From the NCBI RefSeq assembly GCF_000383855.1, contig NZ_KB912877.1, positions 3,661,917 to 3,725,916 on the forward strand: a DNA stretch of 64,000 nt, written 5' to 3'. This DNA comes from Methylobacter marinus A45 (GTDB taxonomy: Bacteria; Pseudomonadota; Gammaproteobacteria; Methylococcales; Methylomonadaceae). Numbering within the stretch: position 1 is the stretch's first letter; each line of letters opens with the position of its first letter. Positions 22,682 through 32,891 of the stretch are shown in pieces. Under the pieces are notes generated by a model that did not search any database, was not told where the DNA came from, and saw nothing but the letters and a program-made list of their open reading frames with translations. A program made the translations under genes and the position numbers.

Positions 22682-22834
22682 ATTGTACGACGGCCGGTTC
22701 GGACCGGGCCTGTCTGGCTGAGGCGCAACGCCCGGAGCGTTCGAATTATCATAGTGTGTACGTTTCCGTACCGACGCTATCGGTATTTGCGGGCAGTATT
22801 GAGCTTTGAATACTTCATCATAAGGAGGCTAGCG

Positions 22835-23287
22835 ATGAGCACTACCGTTGAAACTACAGACAGGGTACGATCCAGCAGCTCGCAAGCGATCAATCGTCAG
22901 ATAGATCGGGAGATCGAGGCTCGGATCCGGCGTTTCGCGACCCGGAGCAAAGAGGATATTTCGCATCGCATCTGGGAGCTGGATCATGAGTGGGATATAG
23001 AGCGCGTGCTGGAAACCAACGCTTCCGTGCTGGCGTTTACCGGCCTTTTTCTCGGCAGCAAGTACGACAGGCGGTGGCTGCTGTTGCCGGGTATTGTGCT
23101 GCCTTTTCTGTTCCAGCATGCCATTCAGGGCTGGTGTCCGCCGGTCCCGATTTTTCGTCGTATGGGCGTGCGCACGCGCCAAGAGATAGAGCGGGAGAAA
23201 TACGCCTTAAAGATTTTGCGCGGCGACTTCGAAAAGAGTCATATTGGCGATCGCGCCGAGGCGGCACTGGCTGCAGTGAAAATGTAA
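22835..23287 (+). CDS. Small membrane protein, DUF2892-like
   Basis: The 150-residue protein has a charged N-terminal region (1-50) and two adjacent hydrophobic stretches (about 65-78 and 85-100) around GLFLGSKYDRRWLLLPGIVLPFLF. A basic cytoplasmic tail follows. The hydrophobic pair with a short turn recalls DUF2892 (YgaP-type membrane anchor) proteins, which are often fused to or near rhodanese domains; none is present here. The start is fixed by a perfect AAGGAGG 6 bases before ATG 22835; a longer frame from 22754 lacks this. Function is unknown. It is separated from the amt operon by about 150 bases and is probably a single gene. Confidence 0.7.
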   Translation: MSTTVETTDRVRSSSSQAINRQIDREIEARIRRFATRSKEDISHRIWELDHEWDIERVLETNASVLAFTGLFLGSKYDRRWLLLPGIVLPFLFQHAIQGWCPPVPIFRRMGVRTRQEIEREKYALKILRGDFEKSHIGDRAEAALAAVKM

Positions 23288-23361
23288 GCTCCAGGGCAAT
23301 GCCTTTGCCGGTGTCATTCTAAGGATAAGCTGAGAAATAACTTCCCTGAATTTTTAGATGT

Positions 23362-23427
23362 GGGGGCGACTTAAGTCGCCCAGGGCGAATACCCTAAAAG
23401 GGCATAAATGAACTCGCCCCTACATAA
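23362..23427 (-). repeat. Dispersed hairpin repeat, copy 1
   Basis: A compact intergenic element. It holds the palindrome GGCGACTTAAGTCGCC (23365-23380) and a second GC-rich segment ending TTCATTTATGCCC on the minus strand. A related sequence in the opposite orientation lies at 37217-37281 and shares the core TTCATTTATGCCC and the leading GTAGG.GCGA. It is placed after the stop codons of two convergent genes and may also act as a terminator. Confidence 0.6.
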
Positions 23428-23500
23428 GTGCTTATTTTCAGCGAAAAATCGGAAATTTATTTTTAACCGAATCCTAAGCCACGCCGGCATGGCGCGGGGT

Positions 23501-26500
23501 TTACGGATGATGCTCTGCTTCTTTTTGTTTTTCCAGCAGATAGTCCAGCCAGAGATTCGACAGCTTTTCCTGTACCGAATTTTGCCGCAGCCGGCCATGC
23601 AGATGGCCAAAGTCCACGCGGTCCAGTTCCTGATCCTGGTTATAGCAGGAATAGACGAAGGATTCCTCGCCCGTTTGCGGGTCCGTATGCTTACACAGGC
23701 ACTGGGCGCAGACGCCTTTCATCATGCATTGCATCGGCGAGTTGATGGAGCCGATGGCCACGTGTTCTTTCAAGTAAGGTTGCAATATGCCGAAGCGGGC
23801 TTCCTTGACGGCCGCCATCATGCGGTCCGAGCCGATCACCACCAGATGATCGACTTCGGACAGGCGGATGGGTTGTTCGCCCAGTTCACCGGTGGCGTAA
23901 GCGATCATGGCTTCCAGAATGTTGCCGATAAAGGTTTTGTCCTGCGGACGTGACGGCCTGATGGGTTCCTCGACATCGGGCGTTTTATCGACCGACCAGA
24001 TAATAATATCCGAAGCGGCTTCGATATCCTCGACCTTGAAAACATCATGCTTGTTTTTGTAACCGGCAAAATAAATCACCCGATTGCCGGCTGCCCGCAA
24101 CGCTTTGCCGATAGAGAAGAGGACGGCATTGCCCAGGCCGCCGCCCAGCAGTAGCACGGTTTTGCCCTGCGGAATTTCCGTCGGCGTGCCCGTGACGCCC
24201 ATGACGATGAGCGGGTCGCCGATGTCCCAGCCGAAGCACAGGCGCGTGGAGGCGCCCATCTCCAGCGCAATCAGCGAGATCGTGCCTTTTTCCTTGTCCA
24301 CCTCGGCGCCGGTCAGGGCGATGCCTTCCGCGGCCAGCACCGTGTCTTCGACGACCGGGGCATGAGCTTCAAAGTTCTGCACCCGGTAGAACTGCCCCGG
24401 CTGGAAGCGCTTGGCCTGCATCGGCGCCTTCACGACGACTTCGATAATATTCGGCGTCAGGCGGTTGATGGCGACAATTCTGGCTACCAGAGCCTCGTCG
24501 AGGTTTGCGAACAGGGTCCGCAGCGCGGCATCGCGTTGCGGTTGTTGTGCGGGATCCAGGCCGGTCAGTTGTTTTTCGAACAGTTTGACGATATAAGGAT
24601 AGCCGTCTCTGGCGCTGGCCATGGCTTTGACGACATTGCCGGCGTAGACCGGATGATTGTCGCCGGCAAAACTGATGAATTTATCGCCTTTCCGGTAGGA
24701 GGTCAGCGGCGCCGGCTTGCCCAGTTTGGGCGCGGCTTCGTCAGTCATGGGGACCAGTTCCAGATCGCCGCCTGGCCATTCGGGCTGATAGCGCTGAAAG
24801 AATTGCCGATCCATCTCGAAGGTGTCGGGATGCTCGCTTTGATAAATCGTATTGGGCGATGTGCCGGCGGCGATATAGAGGTTGCGTAATGGCACGGTCA
24901 CATCGACGCCGGCGCTCGTCCAGCGGCCGTTATCTAAAGCCATCTGCTCAAACAGTACCGCTTTCAGATGGCCGTGCTCATCGGCCCGCGCCTCCTTCGG
25001 GCTCAGGCCTTCGGCCAGGGCAATGCCTTCCGTGAGCGCCGAGGCGATTTCCTCGTGATTTTGCCGATAAGCCGGCGAATCCTTGATGCCCTTGCGGTAG
25101 AACAAGGTAACTCCGCCCCATTTTTCAAGCAGGGGATGAAAGTCCGGTTTCTCGCCGGCGGCGTCGGCGCGCTGACGTTCGGCCCGTATTTCATGGCCGT
25201 GGGCCAGAAACTCATCAAGGATTTCGATCTCTTCCGCATCGTAGCGGATGCGTACGCTTTTCTCGCCGAATACCTGCACCAGCTTTTCATAACGCGCCAG
25301 TATTTTCTCGACCTGTACCGGGTAATAGGCCAGGAGTTCCGTGCAGGTGTCGATCGCGGTCAGGCCGCCGCCGATGACGCCGGCCGGCAAACGCACATGC
25401 AGGTTGGCCAGTGAGGAGGTTTTGGCGGCGCCGGTCAATTGCAGCGCCATCAGGAAGTCGGAGGCTTTGCGGATGCCGCGGATCAGATTGTTCTTTAAGT
25501 TAATGATGGTCGGCTTGCCGGCGCCGGTGGCAATGCTGATATGGTCGAAACCCAGGTCCCAGGCGTCGTCGATGGTCAGCGTGCCGCCGAAACGGATGCC
25601 GCCGTAAGCGCGGAAATTCCGGCGCCGGAGCAGGTTGACATAGATGACTTTCAGAAAGTTCTTGTCCCAGCGCACCGTAATGCCGTATTCGGCGACACCG
25701 CCGAAACCGGCCAGCCGGCGCTCGTTCAATTGCTCGTAAAGAGTGCTGAAATCCTCGATTGGTTCGGGCGGCGTGTCGGCATCGCCGGTCAATCCGGCAG
25801 GCAACGGCTCCAGTTTCAGGGCATCGATGGCGGCGACGCCGAAACCTTCGTTCAGCAAATAATGGCTCATGGTGTAGCCGGCCGGCCCCAGGCCCACGAC
25901 CAACGCGTTTTTGCCGTTATAGGGCAGGGCGTAAGGACGCTTGATGTTCAGCGGGTTCCAGCGCGTCAGCAGGCTGTAGATTTCAAACCCGTAAGGCATG
26001 AACAGCACGTCGGTCAGAACATTGGTTTCGATCTGCGGAATGTTGACGGGATCGGTTTTTTGATAGATGCAGCCCTTCATGCAGTCATTGCAGATGCGGT
26101 GGCCGGTGCCGGGGCACATGGGGTTGTCGATGATGACGATGGCCAGCGCGCCGATATTGTCGCCCCGGCGTTTGACCAGATGCATCTCGGAGATTTTTTC
26201 ATCGAGCGGGCAGCCGGTGATGACCACGTCCAGGGGGTTGGTTTTGAACGTCTGGGTTTTCTTGTTGCGCATGCCTTTGGAGCAGGAGTCCGTGTCGCGC
26301 TCATGGCAGTAGATGCAATGGTCGACTTCATACAGCGCCTGCCTTTCATCAAAGCGCGGATCGGTCAGGGCGAAACCATCGCGCCGCTTGCGGAGTTCTT
26401 TCGGCCCCATCCAGACTTTATAAGGGCCGCGATCGATGATTTCATGCTCGACGAGATCGTCGAAATCGCGTTTTTCGGGTGTTTTGAAGCTGAGCCAGTC

Positions 26501-27223
26501 GGCGACCGTCCGGCGGACTTGCGGGTCATTGAGGGCGATAAAGCTCCAGCGCTGCACGATGTCCAGCAGGCGGCTGACGAATTCGGCTGCATCCTGCAGG
26601 GCCAGAATGTCGGCGAACAGAATGGCAACCGAGCCATGTTCGCCAAGGTGCCGGCGCAACGCCTGCACGACCTGATCGGCATCGGCGTAGTCGCTGGTTT
26701 GGCCTTTGGCGATGGATTCGTAATGGCGGGCCAGTCGCGTCAGTTCGGCGCCGACGCAGGCTACGCGGCGTTCGGGGTCGGTATCGGCATTGGCTTCCGG
26801 AAAGCCGGCTTCGATCAGCAGTTCAAGGCGACTTAGTGTGGCGGTAATGTCCCACTGGCTGACATCCTGGCCTTTAAATAGCGTATTGAGCTTGTCGACG
26901 ACGTCGTGCTTGTAGGCAAAGATCGTCTCGAAGTCGTCCCGGATTTTTATGGATTGGTTCTGATGTTGCTCGGAGACATTGAACAGTTTGGCGACGAACT
27001 GGCCGACATAAGGCCCCATGCGTACCAGCAGGTCGGAAATTTCCACCGGTTGCAAGCCCGAGCCCTGAGTCAGTCGGTAATCTTGAAAGGCTGCGAAAAG
27101 TTCGGGATTTTGCTGCTCGACGGTCTTATCGAATATCGCCAGTAAATCCTTCAGGCGCGCGGAGTCGTATAAATCCGCGTAGTTGAAACCGGGGATGCCC
27201 AGCTTGAAGATACTCTGTTCCAT
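23501..27223 (-). CDS. Large FAD/Fe-S oxidoreductase, GltD (NfnB)-like fused to PyrK/NfnA-like domain
   Basis: The 1240-residue soluble protein has three parts. Residues 1-295 are a helical N-terminal region I do not recognise. From about 300 come cysteine clusters CIYCHERDTDSC and CNDCMKGC, then a GltD/NfnB-like flavoprotein with dinucleotide motifs (VVGLGPAGY near 447 and VIGGGLTAID near 625). The C-terminal 280 residues resemble ferredoxin-NADP reductase/PyrK/NfnA modules: an FxPGQFYRVQ flavin segment, the nucleotide motif LLGGGLGNAV near 1025, and a cysteine cluster CMMKGVCAQCLC near 1168 typical of a [2Fe-2S] centre. In NfnAB these modules are separate subunits of a bifurcating transhydrogenase. 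Here they are fused in the order B-A. I infer NAD(P)H-linked electron transfer; the partner is unknown. No gene is closely linked. Confidence 0.75.
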   Translation of the reverse strand: MEQSIFKLGIPGFNYADLYDSARLKDLLAIFDKTVEQQNPELFAAFQDYRLTQGSGLQPVEISDLLVRMGPYVGQFVAKLFNVSEQHQNQSIKIRDDFETIFAYKHDVVDKLNTLFKGQDVSQWDITATLSRLELLIEAGFPEANADTDPERRVACVGAELTRLARHYESIAKGQTSDYADADQVVQALRRHLGEHGSVAILFADILALQDAAEFVSRLLDIVQRWSFIALNDPQVRRTVADWLSFKTPEKRDFDDLVEHEIIDRGPYKVWMGPKELRKRRDGFALTDPRFDERQALYEVDHCIYCHERDTDSCSKGMRNKKTQTFKTNPLDVVITGCPLDEKISEMHLVKRRGDNIGALAIVIIDNPMCPGTGHRICNDCMKGCIYQKTDPVNIPQIETNVLTDVLFMPYGFEIYSLLTRWNPLNIKRPYALPYNGKNALVVGLGPAGYTMSHYLLNEGFGVAAIDALKLEPLPAGLTGDADTPPEPIEDFSTLYEQLNERRLAGFGGVAEYGITVRWDKNFLKVIYVNLLRRRNFRAYGGIRFGGTLTIDDAWDLGFDHISIATGAGKPTIINLKNNLIRGIRKASDFLMALQLTGAAKTSSLANLHVRLPAGVIGGGLTAIDTCTELLAYYPVQVEKILARYEKLVQVFGEKSVRIRYDAEEIEILDEFLAHGHEIRAERQRADAAGEKPDFHPLLEKWGGVTLFYRKGIKDSPAYRQNHEEIASALTEGIALAEGLSPKEARADEHGHLKAVLFEQMALDNGRWTSAGVDVTVPLRNLYIAAGTSPNTIYQSEHPDTFEMDRQFFQRYQPEWPGGDLELVPMTDEAAPKLGKPAPLTSYRKGDKFISFAGDNHPVYAGNVVKAMASARDGYPYIVKLFEKQLTGLDPAQQPQRDAALRTLFANLDEALVARIVAINRLTPNIIEVVVKAPMQAKRFQPGQFYRVQNFEAHAPVVEDTVLAAEGIALTGAEVDKEKGTISLIALEMGASTRLCFGWDIGDPLIVMGVTGTPTEIPQGKTVLLLGGGLGNAVLFSIGKALRAAGNRVIYFAGYKNKHDVFKVEDIEAASDIIIWSVDKTPDVEEPIRPSRPQDKTFIGNILEAMIAYATGELGEQPIRLSEVDHLVVIGSDRMMAAVKEARFGILQPYLKEHVAIGSINSPMQCMMKGVCAQCLCKHTDPQTGEESFVYSCYNQDQELDRVDFGHLHGRLRQNSVQEKLSNLWLDYLLEKQKEAEHHP

Positions 27224-27280
27224 ACTTTCTATACTCCGGTCGGCTTGATAATGATCATTGATTCTCTTGATAATAAGAGG

Positions 27281-28168
27281 CTATGTGGGCGGCATTTTCT
27301 CCCTAAGTTTCAAAAAACGCTGATAGCGCTTCATTGAAATACGGCCATTTTCGGCCGCTGCGCGCACGGCGCACCCCTTGTCGTGTAAATGACGGCAGTC
27401 ATTGAACTGGCATTCATCCAGCAAAGGTTGAAATTCTCTGTAACCATAAGCCAGTTGCTGTTCGGTAAGACCTGCCAGTCCGAAAATGGCGACTCCGGGG
27501 CTGTCGATCAGATCACCGCCTTGCTCCATGTGATACAGCGTCGCGGCCGTGGTCGTGTGGCGGCCATGCTTGGTCGTCGCCGAGATCGTATTGGTTTTAA
27601 GTTCCTTGTCGGGGATCAGGGCATTCGTTAAGGAAGACTTGCCGACACCCGATTGGCCCGCCAGGATGCTGACCTGGTTTTTTAACGCCTGTTTCAATTC
27701 CTCCAGGCCTTTATGATCCGGGATTCTGGTGCTGACCCGGTACAGGGCATAGCCTAGCTTCTGGTAGTCCAGCAGTTCCTGCTCGATACTATCCGATTGC
27801 CCCAGATCGATTTTGTTAAGCACTAAAGCGGCATTGATATGATGGTTCTCACAGACGGCCAGGTATTGATCGATCAGCAGAAAATCGCAATAAGGTTCGG
27901 TGGCGAACACCACGAAGACGGTGTCGATATTGGCGGCTACCGGGCGGACCTTGCTATTTCTGGAAGGGCGTGCCAATAACGACCGCCTGGGCAGGATTTC
28001 TTCGATACGGCCCTGGTCGGGCGCCGATTGCAGCCACAATACTCTGTCGCCGACGGCGACGGTATCGAGCCGCCGGCGGGTCTGACACAGGTAGATTTTG
28101 CCGTCGGTTTCAACGGCGATGCCCTGGCCTAAATGAGAGAGCACCAAGCCTTCAAGGAGTTCAGCCAT
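27281..28168 (-). CDS. rsgA: RsgA, small ribosomal subunit biogenesis GTPase
   Basis: RsgA is a circularly permuted GTPase that helps mature the 30S subunit. This 295-residue copy has the OB-fold N-terminus, the permuted GTPase motifs in the order LNKIDL, GQSGVGKSSL, then DSPGV, and the C-terminal zinc cluster C-x5-C-x-H-x5-C (CQFNDCRHLHDKGC). Its ATG overlaps the stop of the upstream M48 gene by one base (TAATG), so the two are translationally coupled. In gammaproteobacteria rsgA is commonly near orn, which lies divergently just beyond. Confidence 0.95.
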   Translation of the reverse strand: MAELLEGLVLSHLGQGIAVETDGKIYLCQTRRRLDTVAVGDRVLWLQSAPDQGRIEEILPRRSLLARPSRNSKVRPVAANIDTVFVVFATEPYCDFLLIDQYLAVCENHHINAALVLNKIDLGQSDSIEQELLDYQKLGYALYRVSTRIPDHKGLEELKQALKNQVSILAGQSGVGKSSLTNALIPDKELKTNTISATTKHGRHTTTAATLYHMEQGGDLIDSPGVAIFGLAGLTEQQLAYGYREFQPLLDECQFNDCRHLHDKGCAVRAAAENGRISMKRYQRFLKLREKMPPT

Positions 28169-29415
28169 TATGCGCTTTGTATCTTGGATTCCAGATGCGC
28201 GATGCGAATAGCCGCCGGCGGATGACTGTAATGGAAAGCCGAGTAGAGAGGGTCCGGCGTCAATGTGCTGGCGTTTTCCTCATACAGCTTGACCAGGCCG
28301 CTGATCATCTTGCTGGCCTGGGCATTTTTTGATGCGAAATCATCGGCTTCGAATTCAAACTTACGTTGAAAATAAGCGCTGACAGGCTGCATGAAAAAGG
28401 TAAAGGCCGGCGAAACCAGCATGAATAACAACAGGGCGGCGGCATTGGACGGTTGTTCCACGCCGAGTCCGGTATAGAACCATTGCTGATCGATCAGCCA
28501 GCCCAGGACCGCCAGGCTGATCAAACTCATGATCGAGGTGGCGATCAGCATTTTAATCACATGCTTGCACTTGAAATGCCCCAGTTCATGGGCCAGCACG
28601 GCTTCCAGTTCCTCGTCATCCAGGGAATCGACCAGCGTATCAAAGAACACGATGCGCTTGTTATTGCCCAGGCCGGTGAAATAAGCGTTGCCATGGCCCG
28701 AGCGCTTGGAACCGTCCATGATGAAGATGCCCTGGCTGTTAAAGCCGCAACGCGCCAGCAAGCCCTGAATCCTGTCTTTCAGCGCACCTTCCTGCATGGG
28801 GGTGAATTTATTGAATAGCGGCGCGATGACGGTAGGGTAAAGCCAGCTCATCAGGAGTGAAAAGCTGATCAGGATAGCCCATGCCCATAACCACCAGAGG
28901 TCGATATTGTCCATTACCCACAGGATCAGAGCCAGCAAAGGCAGGCCGATTGCCGCGACCAGCGCCATCTGCAGCAACTGGTCTTTGACGAACTGTTTGG
29001 GCGTGCTTTTGTTAAAGCCGAATTTTTCTTCAATGACGAACGTCTGATAAATGCTGGTCGGCAGGTCAATCAGGGACATGGCCAGGAAAACTGTGGCTAT
29101 GGCGCCGATGCCGGCTATCCGAGACGACAAGTCAAAAGATGCCCAGAATTCGAAGGCGGCATTGATGCCTCCGCCTACCGTCAGCAGCAGCAAGACGATA
29201 ACGCCGATAATGCTGTCAATATCGCCTAGTTTGCCTTTTTCAATGGTATAGTCGGCTGCTTTTTGATGGGCTTCCAGGGAAACGCTGTTTTTAAACGCTT
29301 CGGGCACGTCGGAACGATGACTTTTGACATGGGCGGCCTGGCGTTTGGACAGCCAGAACTGAACCGAAAAGGAAATTATCAATGCGATTATAAAGATAAT
29401 GGTAAAGGTATTCAT
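28168..29415 (-). CDS. M48 family metallopeptidase, Ste24 / CAAX protease 1-like
   Basis: This integral membrane zinc protease has 415 residues from ATG 29415; an in-frame TTG at 29430 adds five residues. An N-terminal membrane segment (about 5-20) is followed by several more. The zinc motif is AHELGHFKCKH and the third ligand lies in FEFEADDFA, both as in Ste24/CAAX prenyl protease 1. Bacterial members are thought to act in membrane protein turnover because bacteria lack prenylated CAAX proteins. It forms an operon with rsgA and is divergent from orn with a gap of about 90 bases. Confidence 0.9.
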   Translation of the reverse strand: MNTFTIIFIIALIISFSVQFWLSKRQAAHVKSHRSDVPEAFKNSVSLEAHQKAADYTIEKGKLGDIDSIIGVIVLLLLTVGGGINAAFEFWASFDLSSRIAGIGAIATVFLAMSLIDLPTSIYQTFVIEEKFGFNKSTPKQFVKDQLLQMALVAAIGLPLLALILWVMDNIDLWWLWAWAILISFSLLMSWLYPTVIAPLFNKFTPMQEGALKDRIQGLLARCGFNSQGIFIMDGSKRSGHGNAYFTGLGNNKRIVFFDTLVDSLDDEELEAVLAHELGHFKCKHVIKMLIATSIMSLISLAVLGWLIDQQWFYTGLGVEQPSNAAALLLFMLVSPAFTFFMQPVSAYFQRKFEFEADDFASKNAQASKMISGLVKLYEENASTLTPDPLYSAFHYSHPPAAIRIAHLESKIQSA

Positions 29416-29505
29416 GGGTTTAAAACGCAAGTTTAAGAATTAGGCATACAGATTAGCCAATGCTACAATTTACCGCAACCTTATTAATATTATGGAATCA
29501 ATAAT

Positions 29506-30069
29506 ATGGCGCAGGATCCACAGAATCTCATCTGGATAGATCTGGAAATGACGGGGCTGAATCCCGATACCGATTTAATCATTGAGATAGCCACGGTCAT
29601 CACCGACAAGGACTTGAATATTCTGGCTCAAGGTCCTGTACTGGCGATTCATCAGTCCGATGCGGCGCTGGCGGCTATGGATGACTGGAATCAGAAATAC
29701 CACGGCAAATCCGGCCTGATCGATCGGGTCAAGGCTTCAACGATCGATGATGCCGAAGCCGAACGTCTGACTCTGGAATTTATCAAGGAATGGGTGCCGG
29801 AAAACAAGTCGCCCATCTGCGGTAACAGCATTTGTCAGGATCGGCGTTTTCTTTATCGGTATATGCCAAAACTGGAAGCCTATTTCCATTATCGCAACCT
29901 GGACGTTTCAACGCTTAAGGAACTGGTTGCCCGATGGGCGCCGGAACTGAAAGGCGGTTTTAGTAAAAAGGCCACGCATATCGCTCTAAACGATATCGTC
30001 GAATCGATCGAAGAACTGCGTTACTACCGGGATCATTTTATTGCCTATAAGGGCGCGGGCAGCGCCTGA
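29506..30069 (+). CDS. orn: Oligoribonuclease
   Basis: Orn is the 3'-5' exoribonuclease that degrades di- and very short oligoribonucleotides, including the linear pGpG made from c-di-GMP. The 187-residue protein has the DEDDh catalytic set: Asp and Glu in WIDLEMTGL, Asp in [15 protein letters not shown], and His/Asp in HIALNDI. Length and start match the family. It opens a plus-strand operon: crcB begins 6 bases after its stop. Confidence 0.96.
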   Translation: MAQDPQNLIWIDLEMTGLNPDTDLIIEIATVITDKDLNILAQGPVLAIHQSDAALAAMDDWNQKYHGKSGLIDRVKASTIDDAEAERLTLEFIKEWVPENKSPICGNSICQDRRFLYRYMPKLEAYFHYRNLDVSTLKELVARWAPELKGGFSKKATHIALNDIVESIEELRYYRDHFIAYKGAGSA

Positions 30070-30075
30070 GTAAAT

Positions 30076-30779
30076 ATGAATCAATTGATTGCCGTGGCAC
30101 TGGGCGGTTCGCTTGGCTCAGTACTGCGTTTTTTAGTTTCAACAGGCGTTTATCAGTGGCTGGGCCGGGGCTTTCCTTACGGCACGCTAGCCGTCAATGT
30201 CATCGGCTCGTTTTTAATCGGATTGCTGGCCGAGGCACTGATTTTGCAGCGTATCACTTTCGCAATGGAATACCGGGCCGCCATTCTGGTGGGCATCCTG
30301 GGCGGATTCACGACGTTTTCGAGCTTTTCGCTGGAAACGATTTATTTGATGGAGCAGGGCAGTTTCACCAAGGCCGGCCTGAATGTCCTGATCAGTATCA
30401 GCGCCGGATTATTGGCCGTCTGGCTGGGTCTGCTTTCAGGACGGTCGCTGTTTCTTTATTCGGACGGTGTTATTCAATGGCCGGGCGGGCTTTTTCCTTA
30501 TGCGTTGGTTGTGGTCAATGCCATTGGTGCTTTCTTGATAGGTATTGTAGCGACTATCCTGCTGCAGAAAGTAGCGCTGTCGATGGAATACCGGGCTGCG
30601 ATTATGATAATCATCGTAGGACTTTATTTAACCTTGTCAGGTTTGTATCTGGTTCTGTATTTGATTGAGCACGGTTATTCATTTGAAGCGCATTTGAATT
30701 TAATGCTGGGCATTTTTGTCGGTAATGGTTTGATCAGTGTTTTAGTGCTTTGGACAGGTTTATGGGTAGGCAGGCAGAT

Positions 30780-30783
<4 letters not shown>
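30076..30783 (+). CDS. crcB: CrcB/Fluc fluoride channel, fused tandem with 4+3 membrane segments
   Basis: CrcB proteins export fluoride as antiparallel dimers of about 125 residues. This one is 235 residues. The first half is a complete CrcB with four membrane segments, including GGSLGSVLRF, the NVIGSF motif and the phenylalanine-rich GGFTTFSSFS. The second half repeats it from the end of segment 1 onward (VIQWPGGLFPYALVVVNAIGAFLIG, then MEYRAA as in the first half), lacking segment 1, and the FTTFSSFS box has become YLTLSGLYL. With seven segments, the second half should insert in the opposite direction to the first, mimicking the antiparallel dimer in one chain. Probably only one pore works, as in eukaryotic fused Fluc proteins. 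It overlaps the DUF190 gene by ATGA. Confidence 0.85.
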
Positions 30784-32392
<1,609 letters not shown>

Positions 32393-32409
32393 TTTAATTG
32401 GTATTATTC

Positions 32410-32445
32410 AACGGCGGACCGATTTTTTATAATCGGTCCGCCGTT
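32410..32445 (+). terminator. Terminator after serS
   Basis: A perfect 15-bp stem, AACGGCGGACCGATT (32410-32424) with its complement at 32431-32445, has a 6-base T-rich loop. The following bases are only moderately T-rich, but the position just after serS fits a terminator. Confidence 0.75.
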
Positions 32446-32825
32446 GTGCTTTGCAATTTAATATGATTGCTCGACAGAATATCATCAGTATCTTGCCAGG
32501 TTCTATATATGCGCTCAAATAAGTAATAATGCGGAAATAGTACTTTATATCGAAATGGTATTTGTTGATTTTTAAAATGCGAATTCGTTGTACTAAACTT
32601 TAAATCCGTTAAATATTATTGGTATGTTAAAAGCAAGGCATTTTTTAGGAGTTATATAAAACAGTTTTTATCGTAGGTAGTGGCTATAGTCCGTATTTTT
32701 TCTGATGAATCAGTCCGGGTTGCCTTCGTGGGACAATGCTTCGTTACCGGCAATAGTGAGAATCATTATATTATTTTAGTTAATAATGATCTGGCGAAAT
32801 CAATATTTCCCTTATATCAAGGATA
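32446..32825. other. AT-rich convergent intergenic region
   Basis: About 380 bases between the serS terminator and the terminator of the opposing OmpA-like gene. I see no gene or repeat here. Confidence 0.5.
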
Positions 32826-32852
32826 AACCACCGGCTATTATGGCCGGTGGCT
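32826..32852 (-). terminator. Terminator after the OmpA-like lipoprotein gene
   Basis: CCACCGGC and GCCGGTGG around a short ATAATA-type loop form a stable hairpin about 40 bases past the stop of the minus-strand gene. The U-tract is short (TTTATC). Confidence 0.6.
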
Positions 32853-32891
32853 GTTATTGAAATTACTCCGGTTGTTCGTATCAAGCGGCGA

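Noticed and set aside
22684-22730. GC-rich hairpin after the amt operon
   Set aside because: No U-tract follows the stem, so it is not called as a terminator.
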